Notes: a model not told the origin generated them from the sequence alone. A stretch of 63,782 nucleotides of DNA from Nioella halotolerans (GCA_003428585.1 QVQC01000006.1:1-63782), one strand, 5' to 3'; positions 29,058 to 40,393 are shown, counted from the stretch's first letter. Made by a program: numbers and translations.

Positions 29058-29128
29058 GGCGGTGTCACTATTGTTGCGTTGTCATGGGTCTTACACAAGC
29101 CCATCCCGGCAGGCGAGGGAAAAACCCC

Positions 29129-29824
29129 TCAGATCAGCGCCGAAAGCGCGGCCGAAAGCTGCGTTTTGGGCAGGATCACCAGCATCGCGCGCGCATCGAA
29201 GGTCAGGGACACGCGCGGCGCGCTCGCGCGGTTCGAGGTGCCGATGGTCCTGCCGGGCGCGAAGTCGATCCCATCGATGGGCCAGCAAAGCCCGGTCGAC
29301 CGGCCCGTGACCGACGCCATCGGAAACAGCGACACCCGCGTGCCGACGGGCAGATCGAGATCCAGACGCGGCGGGGCAAGGAACACGATATCCTCGGCGG
29401 CCAGCACGATGCAGGGCGGCACCGGGTGGCGCAGCAGAACGTGCCAGGCGGCCAGTTCATGGTCGGTGCGCCGCCCGGTCAGGCCAAGCGCCAGCACGCC
29501 CGGTGCCGCGATCCGGCTGAGCGCCTTCTCGAAATCGGTGCTGTCCTGTTCGGCGACATGGATCAGCCGCCCCGGCGGCAGCGCGGCGCGGGTTCCCGCG
29601 CTGATCGAATCGAGATCGCCGATCACCCGATCCGGCTGATACCCGAGTGCCATCGCCCGGTCCGCGCCGCTGTCGGCCGCCACCAGAAGCGGCGCGCGGG
29701 CAAGGGAATCGTCCAGGTCCCGGGCGTTCACCTCGCTTCCCCCCAATAGTGTCACGGGGGTGTCGCTGTGGATCGCGACCCCGTCGCTTGGCAAAATCTC
29801 GCCTTTTTTGCTGTCAGAATTCAC
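29129..29824 (-). CDS. thiN: Thiamine diphosphokinase
   Basis: The 231-aa protein contains the catalytic motifs of thiamine pyrophosphokinase: PLLVAADSGADRAMALG, DRVIGDLDSIS, EQDSTDFEKAL and LTGRRTDHELAAW. It phosphorylates thiamine to thiamine diphosphate with ATP. The start is GTG 29824 with TTGGGGCC nearby; the N-terminal about 25 residues (KKGEILPSDGVAIHSD) are poorly conserved, and a shorter start cannot be excluded. It is divergent from the acidic repeat protein. No thiamine riboswitch was found in the about 110-base leader. Confidence 0.85.
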   Translation of the reverse strand: MNSDSKKGEILPSDGVAIHSDTPVTLLGGSEVNARDLDDSLARAPLLVAADSGADRAMALGYQPDRVIGDLDSISAGTRAALPPGRLIHVAEQDSTDFEKALSRIAAPGVLALGLTGRRTDHELAAWHVLLRHPVPPCIVLAAEDIVFLAPPRLDLDLPVGTRVSLFPMASVTGRSTGLCWPIDGIDFAPGRTIGTSNRASAPRVSLTFDARAMLVILPKTQLSAALSALI

Positions 29825-29933
29825 GTAATGGCCCCAATGCCGTCCCGATTGGTTGCAATAGGTTTGTTACACCTTTTCGCAAGATGGTAAATTCCGGGGC
29901 CGAGCCCGGAGCGAGCAGAGATTGAGTTGTGTC

Positions 29934-32507
29934 ATGAGCGACGAGAACAAGATCCTTACAGTATCCTACGGAACCTTCTCCTGCACGCTGGAGGGGTTCG
30001 AGAACCCGTTCGAGGCGATGAAGGCGATCGCGGAGTACTTCCGCGACCTCGCCGCGGGCGACCGGTTCTTCGGGGCCGAACCCCCGACCCCCGATACCGA
30101 GATGCTGCACCGGATCACCGAAAACGCGATCCAGTCCCGCGTCGATGCGCGGATCATGGAAAGCGGCCTTTTGCTGCGCCCGCATGTCGACACGCCGCAA
30201 GAGACCGGCGCACGTGACGATGCGCTCGACGCCAGCGATGTGACCGAGGCCGCCAGCCCGACCGACGATACCGCCATCGACGCGCCGGTTCCGGCGGCGC
30301 CCGACGAGGCCGCGGCGCAGGAGGAAGAAACCACCGCGGGCGCGCCAGACGAGTCAGCCCCGGAAGGCGCAGCCGTCGAGGCGCTGCCTGACCGGGCCGG
30401 ACAGCAGGAAACCGGGCCGACCGAGGCGCCCGTCGGTGTCGCGGTGCAGGAGGAAGAAACCACCGCAAGCGCAACCGACGAGCCAGCCCCGGAAGGCGCA
30501 GCCATCGACGCGCTGCCGGACCGGGCGGAAGAGCAGGATACCGAGGCGACCGACGAGGCCCCGGTGCAGGAGACCCACCAGCGGGAGGATACGCAGGACC
30601 GCCCCTCGCCCGCGATCGCGAGTGCCGCCGCCATGGCCGGCGCCGCCGCGGCCGCCGCGATGGCCGATCCGCAATCGAACGACTCCCAGCAGGAGGCCAC
30701 CCCCCGGGAGGATATCCCGCAGGCCGAGGCCGTGGATCACCCCGGCGATGAACCGGACCCCGACGCCGCGCAGGCGCAGCCTGAGCCGTCCGAGGGGGAG
30801 GATACGATCTCTGCCGTGATGCAGGCGATGGCCGAGGAAAGCGGCTCCGCATCCGAGGTCGAAGCCGAGGCCGAAGCCGCGGATGACGACCGGCAGACCG
30901 GGCCGGACGCGGTGGCCGGGATGGACGAGGACGCGGCCACCGCCGACGCCACGCCCGAGATGCCTGCCGGCGACGACGCCCCCGACGCCCCGGCCGTCCA
31001 AACAGCCCCCTCCGCCCCGACCCCGGCCGATGAAACGGCGGTCGCGGAGACCCCCGAGGAGAGCGCTTACCCGGATCCCGACAGCGTCGCCGCAAAGCTC
31101 GCCCGCATCCGTCGCGTCGTGGCGATGGAGGAGGCCGATGAACATGCCGCCGACACGCCCCAAGCCTATGATGAGGACGACGGCGACAGCGACCCTTTTT
31201 CCGATGGTCCGGCCTCTGAGGCCGCGCCCGCGCCCGCGCCCGAAGCGGACGAGACCGCGCCCGAAGCGGACGAGACCGCGACCGAAAACGACACGCCAGG
31301 GCCTGCGCCCGTGGCCGACATCGCGGACGCTGCCGAGCAAACGCCCCCCGCGCCGGAGCAAACGCCCCCCGCGCCGGAACGGGCATCCTCGGCCCCGCAA
31401 CCGGCTGGCGGCGCCTCGGATGCCGTCGCCGACGCGCCGGCACGCACGCGTGGCGACCAGCCCGCCCGCTCTCCGCGGGTCTGGGTGATCCGGGGCCGCG
31501 CGCCCGAAGGCTCCGCCGCCGTCGCCATGCAGGAAGAGGACGAGGAGGACGAGGCCGAAACCGGCACGGCCGACGCGGTCGAAAACGACGCCCGGCTTGA
31601 ACCCGATGCCGAGGCGGAGCTTCAGCGCGAGCTTGCCGAGATCGAGGCCGAACGCGCGGCGCGGCGCGCCGAACGCGAGGCGCGGCGCGAGCACATCAAC
31701 GGCGAGGACGTGCCCGAGGACAATGTCAGCCGTCTGTTCGACGCGACCGACAGCCACCTCTCGACCGATGAGAACACGCGCCGCCGCGCCAATATAGAGC
31801 ACCTAAAGGCCGCCGTGGCCGCCCGCGCCGCCGAGGAACAGCTTGCCGGGCCTTCCGAACCCGAGGACGACACCGCCCAGTATCGCGAGGATCTGGAACA
31901 GGTGATGCGGCCGCGCCGGGTGCAGAAGGCCGGTCAGCGCCGGTCGTCCCGGCCCGAATCAACCCGGCGGGTGCGCGAGTCTCCGCTTGTTCTCGTCTCC
32001 GAACAGCGCGTCGATTCACGCGACGCGCAGGCCCCCGCCGGTGCCAGCGTGGTACGCCCGCGCCGCGTCACGCGGGGCAACGCGGCCGTTGTCCCGGCGC
32101 AAGACACCGCCGCGGCACGCTCTGCCGACAGCGACGGCCCGCTTGCACTTGGCACGCAGGAGCGCGCCGCCCCCGACGCGCAGGCGCAACAGGCTCCGAA
32201 TGCGGCCCCCGCGGCGGCACCCGCGCCGGAACAGGGCTTCGTCACCTTCTTGGCCGAGCACGGGATCGATCCCGGTGACCTGGCCGCCGTTACCTCCGCG
32301 GCCTGCGGTTATGCCGACGGTCTGACCGACGGCGAAACCTTCGGCCGGAGCGAGGTTGTGCACCTCATCCTCGATCACTCCGACAGCGAGGCCAGCCGCG
32401 AGGATGTCCTGCGCGCCTTCGGAACCGTTCTGGCCGAGGGCCAGATCGAGAAGATCCGCCGTGGCCAGTTCAAGCTCACCCGGCAATCGCCCTATTCCAG
32501 GGGGTGA
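29934..32507 (+). CDS. Large acidic repeat protein with conserved ends
   Basis: The 857-aa protein is not recognised by name. Residues 1-75 ([19 protein letters not shown], then [17 protein letters not shown]) look like a conserved folded domain common in Rhodobacterales. Residues 85-600 are very rich in Glu, Asp, Ala and Pro, low complexity and probably disordered, with a duplicated 43-aa unit and short repeats such as EQTPPAP. Residues 600-700 contain helical [21 protein letters not shown]. The last about 95 residues ([20 protein letters not shown]) are again conserved-looking. No signal peptide or helix anchor is seen. It is divergent from thiN. Some relatives carry arbitrary chemotaxis or lipoprotein labels that the sequence does not support. 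Confidence 0.8.
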   Translation: MSDENKILTVSYGTFSCTLEGFENPFEAMKAIAEYFRDLAAGDRFFGAEPPTPDTEMLHRITENAIQSRVDARIMESGLLLRPHVDTPQETGARDDALDASDVTEAASPTDDTAIDAPVPAAPDEAAAQEEETTAGAPDESAPEGAAVEALPDRAGQQETGPTEAPVGVAVQEEETTASATDEPAPEGAAIDALPDRAEEQDTEATDEAPVQETHQREDTQDRPSPAIASAAAMAGAAAAAAMADPQSNDSQQEATPREDIPQAEAVDHPGDEPDPDAAQAQPEPSEGEDTISAVMQAMAEESGSASEVEAEAEAADDDRQTGPDAVAGMDEDAATADATPEMPAGDDAPDAPAVQTAPSAPTPADETAVAETPEESAYPDPDSVAAKLARIRRVVAMEEADEHAADTPQAYDEDDGDSDPFSDGPASEAAPAPAPEADETAPEADETATENDTPGPAPVADIADAAEQTPPAPEQTPPAPERASSAPQPAGGASDAVADAPARTRGDQPARSPRVWVIRGRAPEGSAAVAMQEEDEEDEAETGTADAVENDARLEPDAEAELQRELAEIEAERAARRAEREARREHINGEDVPEDNVSRLFDATDSHLSTDENTRRRANIEHLKAAVAARAAEEQLAGPSEPEDDTAQYREDLEQVMRPRRVQKAGQRRSSRPESTRRVRESPLVLVSEQRVDSRDAQAPAGASVVRPRRVTRGNAAVVPAQDTAAARSADSDGPLALGTQERAAPDAQAQQAPNAAPAAAPAPEQGFVTFLAEHGIDPGDLAAVTSAACGYADGLTDGETFGRSEVVHLILDHSDSEASREDVLRAFGTVLAEGQIEKIRRGQFKLTRQSPYSRG
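30318..30575 (+). repeat. Tandem duplication of 129 bases inside the acidic protein gene
   Basis: Two in-frame copies of 43 codons, 30318-30446 and 30447-30575. Both begin QEEETTA and share APEGAA and ALPDRA at the same spacing. The copies have diverged, including a change in the second half, so the duplication is not very recent. Confidence 0.75.
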
Positions 32508-32543
32508 CGCGCAAGAAGCCGCAGATCGACCATAACCCGGGGT

Positions 32544-32782
32544 TCACTGCCCCGGGCCGGTGTCATTCCCATCCTCGGGGTCGGCTTGACCGATCCCCCT
32601 GAAGATGGCGCGGAAGGGCAGCGCCCAGACCACGCCCAGCAGGATGTAGACGCCCAGTTCCAGCAGGACCGAGGGACGCTCGAATAGGCTGACAAGGAAC
32701 CACGCGGCCGCGATGTAGCCGGGCAGCCCGACCAGCAGGATGAACAGCGACCAGCGCCGGCGGGATTTGTAACTCAGGGCCA

Positions 32783-32783
<1 letters not shown>
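32544..32783 (-). CDS. DUF2842 small membrane protein
   Basis: The 79-aa protein has two hydrophobic helices (LFILLVGLPGYIAAAWFLV and VLLELGVYILLGVVWALPF) separated by FERPS, then PFRAIFRGIGQ and a polar tail. This matches the alphaproteobacterial DUF2842 family of unknown function. Its ATG shares a base with the purA stop, so it is coupled to purA and lies at the 3' end of that unit. It is convergent with the acidic protein gene. Confidence 0.82.
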
Positions 32784-34078
<1,295 letters not shown>

Positions 34079-34216
34079 AGTGATGGATCCTTCCTGATGA
34101 ACCGGGGCGTGTATAGCGGCGCCTCCGGTGCGGCGAAACCGGAAAAACGGGCGGGCCGGATCTGACTGCATGCCCGGGATTTGGCGAGGCGCGTGTCGAA
34201 CAGTACACACAACCGC

Positions 34217-34921
34217 TCACGCGATCCAACTTTCCACCCAGACCGCCCCGACCGCTAGAACAACACCCGCCAACCTGAACAGCAAGAAGGGATTGCGGCG
34301 CCACGGCGGCCGCACAGGCAGCGCCGGCAAAGCCGCCAGCAAGAGAACAAGCCAGAACAAGGTATAGGTCAGGTCATCCACCGCACGATCGGCCCAGATG
34401 AGCGCGAGCCAGAGTGCAGCGGCGACCGGTGCCCACCACCGATGACTGGTGCGTTGAAGCCAATTGCCCTCCGCCAGCTTTTCAAGGTCAAGGTGGCGGT
34501 CGGCCAGATCAGGGGTTCGCAAAGTAGTGGTCGATGACATCCTGCTCATGAAGGCCCCGAAGAGCGGGGCGATCAACACCCAAACGGTTGCCTGGACCGC
34601 AATCTGGTCATCCGCGCTGTCGAGGGCGAGAAGGATCATCATCACGCCCCAGAAGGTCGCGTAGGTCGTCGCGGCGAAGTGCCGAAACTGCCGCCCGGTG
34701 ATCTGCCGGACGCGGGCGGAACTGAGCATCGCCATGCGATCCGCCATCAGCAGCGGCACTGACATGAGCAGCGCCGTGCGCCCCATCCAGCCCGCGTCAA
34801 ACGCGCCGCCGTTAAACAGGTGAATCCCGGCAGACAGCGCGGCGAACAACACCGGCGTGGCCCAGATGAGCGCGAACCAGCGCCGCGGACGCATCGGCTG
34901 AGGGGACACGGTTAAGGTCAT
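34217..34921 (-). CDS. Multispanning membrane protein of unknown function
   Basis: The 234-aa product has about six or seven hydrophobic segments (for example FALIWATPVLFAALSAGI, FWGVMMILLALDSAD, FWLVLLLAALPALPV). A polar loop in the middle (RTPDLADRHLDLEKLAEGNWLQ) is probably cytoplasmic. No family was recognised. It precedes purA on the same strand by about 140 bases and is divergent from secG. The composition is similar to neighbours, giving no sign of transfer. Confidence 0.65.
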   Translation of the reverse strand: MTLTVSPQPMRPRRWFALIWATPVLFAALSAGIHLFNGGAFDAGWMGRTALLMSVPLLMADRMAMLSSARVRQITGRQFRHFAATTYATFWGVMMILLALDSADDQIAVQATVWVLIAPLFGAFMSRMSSTTTLRTPDLADRHLDLEKLAEGNWLQRTSHRWWAPVAAALWLALIWADRAVDDLTYTLFWLVLLLAALPALPVRPPWRRNPFLLFRLAGVVLAVGAVWVESWIA

Positions 34922-35095
34922 GGGACACTCACAAACTCACACCATTATCAATTTATTCCGGCGCGGCGGCACCGGTAAAGGGCGAATGGGGGTTGCGGTC
35001 CGGCAATGCCAAGGATGCATGATCCCCCTCTTGCGGCATCCCGTCGCTTCCCATAAGTAGGCCCAAACCATTGCAAGGCCCGGGGCACAACAGTC

Positions 35096-35467
35096 ATGGA
35101 AAACGTCATCCTCGTCGTCCACCTGATCCTTGCCATCTGTCTGATCGGCGTGGTCCTGCTGCAGCGGTCGGAAGGTGGCGGGCTCGGCATAGGCGGAGGT
35201 GGCGGTGGCGCCATGACCGGCCGCGCGGCCGCGACCGCGCTTGGCAAGGTCACCTGGGCGCTTGCGATCGCCTTTCTTGCGACGTCGATCACGCTGACGA
35301 TCTTCGCGGCGCGCAACGCGGAAACCGGATCGGTCCTTGACCGGATCGGCAACGCGCCGGCCTCCAGCAGCGAGGAAGACCTGACCCCGCCGCCGGCCCA
35401 GCCGGGCGAGGCGCTGCTTCCGCCAACCGAAACCGATGCGCCGCTGGCCCCGCCACGTGCCGACTGA
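35096..35467 (+). CDS. secG: Protein translocase subunit SecG
   Basis: The 123-aa protein has two hydrophobic helices with the conserved VLLQRSEGGGLGIGGGGGG loop and the MTGRAAATALGKVTW segment typical of SecG. The Pro/Glu-rich C-terminal tail (residues 85-123) is longer than in E. coli. SecG assists SecYE during preprotein translocation. It ends just before a strong terminator, so pyrG is likely a separate unit. A weak TTGCGG/TAAGTA promoter candidate lies about 40-65 bases upstream. Confidence 0.9.
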   Translation: MENVILVVHLILAICLIGVVLLQRSEGGGLGIGGGGGGAMTGRAAATALGKVTWALAIAFLATSITLTIFAARNAETGSVLDRIGNAPASSSEEDLTPPPAQPGEALLPPTETDAPLAPPRAD

Positions 35468-35481
35468 CCACCAATAAATCT

Positions 35482-35501
35482 GGGGGCGCTGCCCCCTTTT
35501 T
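35482..35501 (+). terminator. Intrinsic terminator of secG
   Basis: GGGGGC (35482-35487) and GCCCCC (35491-35496) form a 6-bp stem with a 3-base loop followed by five Ts, 14 bases after the secG stop. Confidence 0.85.
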
Positions 35502-35631
35502 CCACAGAATATAGCGGCCGGCTTGCCCTGTCGGTGCGAATCCTGTTATGCTCAAGTCCCGTGATACATGGACGGAGCGACCGGGATCTGCCTTTCTGGG
35601 GCGCCGGTCCGACACGGGAGACTAGCACCAC

Positions 35632-37275
35632 ATGGCGCGGTTCATCTTCATCACCGGCGGGGTGGTTTCCTCGCTTGGCAAGGGGCTTGCATCGGCGGCG
35701 CTCGGCGCGCTGTTGCAGGCGCGTGGCTTTACCGTCCGGCTGCGCAAGCTCGACCCGTATCTCAACGTCGACCCCGGCACGATGTCACCGTTCGAACATG
35801 GCGAGGTCTTCGTCACCGATGACGGGGCCGAGACCGATCTCGACCTCGGCCACTACGAACGCTTCACCGGTGTGCCCGCCTGCAAGACCGATTCCGTCAG
35901 CTCCGGGCGCATCTATTCCAACGTGCTGGAAAAGGAGCGTCGCGGCGAATACCTTGGCAAGACGATCCAGGTCATCCCCCATGTCACCAATGAAATCAAG
36001 GATTTCATCGCCATCGGCGAGGACGACGTGGATTTCATGCTTTGCGAGATCGGCGGCACGGTCGGCGATATCGAGGGGTTGCCCTTCTTCGAGGCGATCC
36101 GACAGTTCGGGCAGGAGAAGCCGCGCGGGCAATGCATCTTCATGCACCTGACGCTGCTGCCGTGGATCAAGGCGAGCGGCGAGCTGAAGACCAAGCCGAC
36201 GCAGCACTCCGTCAAGGAACTGCGCTCCATCGGGCTGGCGCCGGATATCCTTGTCTGCCGCTCCGAAGGCCCGATCCCGGCCAAGGAACGCGAGAAGTTG
36301 GCGCTGTTTTGCAACGTGCGCCCCGACGCGGTGATCGCGGCGCAGGATCTGTCCACCATCTACGACGCGCCGCTGGCCTACCATACCGAGGGGCTCGATC
36401 AAGCGGTGCTGGATGCCTTCGGGATCAGCCCGGCCCCGAAACCCGATCTGCGCCGGTGGGAAGACGTCTCCGACCGCATCCACAACCCCGAGGGCGAGGT
36501 GAGGGTCGCCATCGTCGGCAAGTACACGCAGCTTGAAGACGCCTACAAATCCATTGCCGAGGCCCTGACCCATGGCGGCATGGCCAACCGGGTCAAGGTG
36601 AAGGCCGAGTGGATCGACGCCGAGATCTTCGACCGCGAAGACCCGGTGCCCTATCTCGAACCCTACGACGCGATCCTCGTGCCCGGCGGCTTCGGTGAAC
36701 GCGGCACGGAGGGCAAGATCAAGGCCGCCGCCTTCGCGCGCGAACACAAGGTGCCCTATCTGGGCATCTGCCTCGGCATGCAGATGGCGGTGATCGAGGC
36801 GGCGCGCAACCTCGCCGATCTGGGCGATGCGGGGTCGGAGGAGTTCGACCACGAGGCCGGCGAGAAACGCTTTACCCCCGTGGTCTACCACCTCAAGGAA
36901 TGGGTGCAGGGAAACTACACGATCAAGCGCAAGCTCGATGACGACAAGGGCGGCACGATGCGCCTTGGCGCCTACACGGCGGCGCTGAAAGACGGGTCGC
37001 TGGTGTCGAAGGTCTATGGCGCCACCAGCATCGAGGAACGCCACCGCCACCGCTACGAGGTGGATACCGGGTATCGCAAGGCGCTGGAAGATCAAGGCCT
37101 GATCTTTTCCGGCATGTCGCCCGATGGCCGCCTGCCCGAGATCGTGGAACACGCCGATCACCCGTGGTTCATCGGCGTGCAGTTTCACCCGGAACTGAAA
37201 TCCAAACCCTTCGCGCCGCATCCGCTATTTGCCGATTTCATCCGCGCGGCGAAGGAAAACTCGCGTCTGGTGTGA
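35632..37275 (+). CDS. pyrG: CTP synthase
   Basis: The 547-aa protein has an N-terminal synthase domain ([37 protein letters not shown]) and a C-terminal class I glutamine amidotransferase domain with nucleophile Cys in [11 protein letters not shown] and HPELKSKP near the end. It makes CTP from UTP, ATP and glutamine. The ATG at 35632 is preceded by GGGAGACTAGCACCAC. It follows the secG terminator, suggesting its own promoter in the 164-base gap, and is followed by a strong terminator. Confidence 0.98.
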   Translation: MARFIFITGGVVSSLGKGLASAALGALLQARGFTVRLRKLDPYLNVDPGTMSPFEHGEVFVTDDGAETDLDLGHYERFTGVPACKTDSVSSGRIYSNVLEKERRGEYLGKTIQVIPHVTNEIKDFIAIGEDDVDFMLCEIGGTVGDIEGLPFFEAIRQFGQEKPRGQCIFMHLTLLPWIKASGELKTKPTQHSVKELRSIGLAPDILVCRSEGPIPAKEREKLALFCNVRPDAVIAAQDLSTIYDAPLAYHTEGLDQAVLDAFGISPAPKPDLRRWEDVSDRIHNPEGEVRVAIVGKYTQLEDAYKSIAEALTHGGMANRVKVKAEWIDAEIFDREDPVPYLEPYDAILVPGGFGERGTEGKIKAAAFAREHKVPYLGICLGMQMAVIEAARNLADLGDAGSEEFDHEAGEKRFTPVVYHLKEWVQGNYTIKRKLDDDKGGTMRLGAYTAALKDGSLVSKVYGATSIEERHRHRYEVDTGYRKALEDQGLIFSGMSPDGRLPEIVEHADHPWFIGVQFHPELKSKPFAPHPLFADFIRAAKENSRLV

Positions 37276-37577
37276 TTTTTTTCATATTTTCGTCAAAGGC
37301 TTGCGCCCCCGTTCGGAGAATTCCGGCCGGGGGCGCCGCTTTTTTGGTGAACCGGTTCGGCGCCCCACACGACCCATGACCACAAGCTGTTTCAATCACC
37401 GACTTTCAACACCGAAGTCCTTTCGCAACCACCTTTTCACTGACGAACCCCTTTTCCCCCGTCCCCCCGGAAAGGCGGCGCCTCACCGACGCGCCGCCTG
37501 TCTGCCTTGGCACACACCGCACGCGAAAACTTGCAAGCAGCTTGGCAAGCCCGGCGCGGCGAAATATATGGGGCAGC
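37276..37577. other. Intergenic region between pyrG and the TerB-like gene
   Basis: This 302-base gap contains the pyrG terminator in its first 70 bases. The remainder (37347-37577) has no coding frame with a ribosome-binding site and no clear promoter; it should contain the start signals of the following three-gene unit. Confidence 0.4.
37303..37346 (+). terminator. Intrinsic terminator of pyrG
   Basis: GCGCCCCCG (37303-37311) pairs perfectly with CGGGGGCGC (37328-37336) around a 16-base loop, followed by CGC and six Ts. Confidence 0.85.
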
Positions 37578-38018
37578 ATGTTTGCTGAATTGCTTCAACG
37601 CCTGACGGCGCCCGCCCCGGCCGAATTGCCCGACACCGACGCGCGTCTTGCGCTGTCTGCGCTGCTTGTGCGCATCGCCAAGAGCGACGGCCACTACGAC
37701 GTGACAGAGATTGCCCGGATCGACCGGATCCTTGCCCAACGTCACGAGCTTTCGCCCGTCGACGCGGCCAAGCTGCGCGCCGACGCCGAAAAACTGGAGT
37801 CCGAGGCCCCCGACACCGTCCGCTTCACCCGCGCCATCAAGGACGCCGTGCCCTATGAGGACCGCACGGCGGTGATCGAGGCGCTCTGGGCCGTGGTGCT
37901 GGCCGACGGGGTACGCGACCACGAGGAGGATGCTCTGTTGCGGCTGACCGCGAGTCTGCTGGGCATCAACGACCGCGACAGCGCGCTGGCCCGTCAACGG
38001 GTCGAGGCGCGGGGCTGA
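37578..38018 (+). CDS. TerB-family protein
   Basis: The 146-aa all-helical protein resembles TerB/TerB-like domains: ALSALLVRIAKSDGHYDVTEIARIDRIL and, in the second half, IEALWAVVLADGVRDHEEDALLRLTASLLGI, each with an aspartate-glutamate turn (KSDG..., ADGVRDHEE) typical of this metal-binding fold. TerB is linked to tellurite resistance in operons, but single copies here have no known substrate. The ATG at 37578 follows GGGGCAGC. It is the first gene of an apparent unit with two exported/substrate-binding genes, 4 and 3 bases apart. Confidence 0.85.
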   Translation: MFAELLQRLTAPAPAELPDTDARLALSALLVRIAKSDGHYDVTEIARIDRILAQRHELSPVDAAKLRADAEKLESEAPDTVRFTRAIKDAVPYEDRTAVIEALWAVVLADGVRDHEEDALLRLTASLLGINDRDSALARQRVEARG

Positions 38019-38022
38019 CCCC

Positions 38023-38715
38023 GTGCGCGGGGCGCTGGCCGTCGCGCTTTGCCTTTTCGCCGCGCCGCTCGCCGCCGACGAGACATCCCCAACCGATTAC
38101 GCGGCCCTGCGCGCCCGGGCGACGGGGATCATCCGTTTCGACGATTTCCCCGCGCGACCGGAACCCGGGCATGCGCTGGACCATGGGATCGCCTTCGCGG
38201 GCGGGCGCATCGGCACCGGCTTCCTTGGCCAGACCACAAGTGCCGCGGGTCCGTTCGACCGGCTTCACGGGCAGCCCGCCGCGCCGCTGACCCTGTTGAC
38301 GGGACCGGCGGGCGCGGGGCTTTCGGTGGCCTATCACCGCGGCTTCGGCTCCATGGCTCTGTTCCCTGTCGGCCCTGCGGGGTTCCCGGCGCTGGAGGCG
38401 CGCGGAGAGGGCAGCGTGGCGATCCTGTTCGACGAGGAAACCTGCGCCGTGGGCCTGCTGGTCCACACGGACTACGCCAACGATCTGGGCGTGGGCGGCG
38501 TCGAGACCGGCAGCGTCACGCTGACCGCCTATGCGCGCGACGGCACGCTGCTGGGGCAGATTCGGCGGCAGGCGGGGAGGGGTGTGTCCGCCCATGCCAT
38601 CGCCGTCGGCGGCGGGATCGCCCGGCTTGCCGGCGTGACCATTGAAAACGATGACCCCGGCGGCATCGCGCTTGACGATATTGCCTTCGGCACCTGCGCG
38701 CATGTATTGGGCTGA
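38023..38715 (+). CDS. Exported protein of unknown function
   Basis: The 230-aa precursor starts at GTG 38023 with a signal peptide (MRGALAVALCLFAAPLAAD, cleavage near residue 18). The mature part is rich in Gly and beta-type segments, with GIIRFDDFP, GGRIGTGFLGQ, LFPVGPAGFPALEARGEGSV and DDPGGIALDDIAFG, which suggests a beta-sandwich or carbohydrate-binding-like fold. No family is recognised. It is 4 bases from the TerB-like gene and 3 bases from the PhnD-like gene, so all three are probably co-transcribed. Confidence 0.7.
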   Translation: MRGALAVALCLFAAPLAADETSPTDYAALRARATGIIRFDDFPARPEPGHALDHGIAFAGGRIGTGFLGQTTSAAGPFDRLHGQPAAPLTLLTGPAGAGLSVAYHRGFGSMALFPVGPAGFPALEARGEGSVAILFDEETCAVGLLVHTDYANDLGVGGVETGSVTLTAYARDGTLLGQIRRQAGRGVSAHAIAVGGGIARLAGVTIENDDPGGIALDDIAFGTCAHVLG

Positions 38716-38718
38716 GCC

Positions 38719-39480
38719 ATGCACGCCTCGCTGCCCATGTATGACCGCGCCGAACTGCGCCCCGCCACCGATGCATTCTGGGCGCTCAGCCGTGACGCGC
38801 TGCGCGCGCGCGGGCTGGACGCGCCCGACGCATTGACACGGGGCGCCGCCAGCCCGTGGGACCTATGGACCTCCCCCGACCTTCTGTTGTCGCAAACCTG
38901 CGGGCTGCCGCTGCGCGCCCGGCTGCATGAAGCCGTGCAGCTGGTTTGCACCCCCGATTTCGGCCTGCCCGGCTGCCCGTTCGGGCATTACAGTTCGGTT
39001 CTGGTGACGCGCCGCGATCTCGCAGACACGCCGCTGGACCGCCTGCTGCCCCGCCCCGCCGCGAACGAGGCGCTCAGCCAGTCGGGATGGGGCGCGCTTT
39101 GCGCCCATGCCGCGCGCCACGGGCTGACCCCGCACCGCCCGATCCTGACCGGCGGGCACGCGGCCTCGGCCCGCGCGGTGCTGGAAGGGCGCGCGGATCT
39201 GGCGGCCATCGACGCACAGACATGGCGCCTCTTGCTGCGGCACGAGCCAGACCTCGCAGCCTTGCACGAATACGCCCGCACCGCGCCGACCCCCGCCCTG
39301 CCCCTGATCACCGCCAAGGGGCGCGACCCGGCGCCGATTCTCGCAGCGCTTGAGGCGGCGCTTGCCGCCCTGCCCGAACATCACCGCGCCGCGCTTGGCC
39401 TGCGGGGGTTCGCACGGCTACCTTTGGGCGATTACAGGGCGCTTGTAATCCCGCCGGACCCGCGCGATCTGCCCGAATGA
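38719..39480 (+). CDS. PhnD/SsuA-type substrate-binding-like protein without signal peptide
   Basis: The 253-aa product resembles the PhnD family of phosphate/phosphonate-type substrate-binding proteins. Supporting segments are ASPWDLWTSPDLLLSQTCGLP, FGHYSSVLVTRRDL, ANEALSQSGWGALC, and ARAVLEGRADLAAIDAQTW, the last matching the loop that checks whether ligand competes. There is no signal peptide at the chosen ATG, and none upstream in frame, so the product would stay in the cytoplasm or the protein has lost export. It is 3 bases after the exported-protein gene. Confidence 0.75.
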   Translation: MHASLPMYDRAELRPATDAFWALSRDALRARGLDAPDALTRGAASPWDLWTSPDLLLSQTCGLPLRARLHEAVQLVCTPDFGLPGCPFGHYSSVLVTRRDLADTPLDRLLPRPAANEALSQSGWGALCAHAARHGLTPHRPILTGGHAASARAVLEGRADLAAIDAQTWRLLLRHEPDLAALHEYARTAPTPALPLITAKGRDPAPILAALEAALAALPEHHRAALGLRGFARLPLGDYRALVIPPDPRDLPE

Positions 39481-39582
39481 AAGGCATTCAACGCGGGCGA
39501 CGCCATGTCAGCCGGTAGATGCGCATTGCATTCGCGCAGTTTTTGCGCAGAAATCACGAACGGCCTTGAGGGAAGACCACGC

Positions 39583-40365
39583 GTGAGCGATCAACCAGCA
39601 CCGCCCGTCATCGAGATAACCGGGCTTCACAAAAGCTTCGGCGATCTGCACGTCCTGCGTGGCGTTGACCTGCGCGCCGAGGCGGGCGGTGTCGTGTCGC
39701 TGATCGGCTCTTCCGGGTCCGGCAAGTCTACGCTTCTGCGCTGTGCCAACCTGCTGGAAGACAGCCAGCAGGGCCGCATCGCCTTCGAGGGCGAGGAAGT
39801 GCAGTGGCGCGGCACCGGCCCGCACCGCCAACCCGCCGACAGCCACCAGGTGCGGCGGATCCGCACCAACCTGTCCATGGTGTTCCAGCAGTTCAACCTG
39901 TGGGCGCACATGACCATCCTGCAAAACGTGATGGAGGCGCCGGTGACGGTGCTCGGCCGCGACAAGCAAGAGGTCGAGGAAGCGGCGCGCGGCTATCTCG
40001 ACAAGGTCGGCATCGGCGACAAGTGCGACGCGTGGCCGGCGCAGCTATCGGGCGGGCAACAACAGCGCGCGGCCATCGCGCGGGCCCTCTGCATGGAACC
40101 GCGCGCGCTGCTGTTCGATGAACCGACCTCGGCACTCGACCCGGAACTCGAACAGGAAGTGGTGCGCGTGATCAAGGCGCTGGCCGCCGAGGGGCGCACC
40201 ATGGTCCTTGTCACCCATGACATGCGGCTGGCGCGTGACTTGTCCGATCACGTCGTCTTCCTGCATCAGGGCCTGATCGAGGAGGAAGGCCCGCCCGAGG
40301 CGCTGTTCGGCACGCCGCAATCGGCGCGCCTGCAGCAATTCCTCAGCCATACCACGTCGCAATGA
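39583..40365 (+). CDS. Polar amino-acid ABC transporter, ATP-binding protein
   Basis: The 260-aa ATPase has Walker A GSSGSGKST (residues 42-50), the Q-loop VFQQFNLW, signature LSGGQQQRAAIARAL, Walker B LLFDEPTSALDPE and switch His in VLVTHD. It belongs to the HisP/GlnQ/OccP group. The start is GTG 39583 with GAGGGAAG 6 bases upstream; an ATG at 39505 in the same frame has no comparable site. It is the first gene of a four-gene transporter (ATPase, binding protein, two permeases). Confidence 0.9.
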   Translation: MSDQPAPPVIEITGLHKSFGDLHVLRGVDLRAEAGGVVSLIGSSGSGKSTLLRCANLLEDSQQGRIAFEGEEVQWRGTGPHRQPADSHQVRRIRTNLSMVFQQFNLWAHMTILQNVMEAPVTVLGRDKQEVEEAARGYLDKVGIGDKCDAWPAQLSGGQQQRAAIARALCMEPRALLFDEPTSALDPELEQEVVRVIKALAAEGRTMVLVTHDMRLARDLSDHVVFLHQGLIEEEGPPEALFGTPQSARLQQFLSHTTSQ

Positions 40366-40393
40366 CGACAAACTGCAACCAGGGAGTAACCAA

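Noticed and set aside
29825..29933. Thiamine riboswitch in front of thiN
   Set aside because: The divergent thiN/acidic-protein gap is only about 110 bases. No conserved thi-box segments or paired stems were found.
30354..31802. Long open frame antisense to the acidic protein (482 codons)
   Set aside because: It is a Gly/Arg/Val-rich translation of the reverse strand of a low-complexity region, with no recognisable domain.
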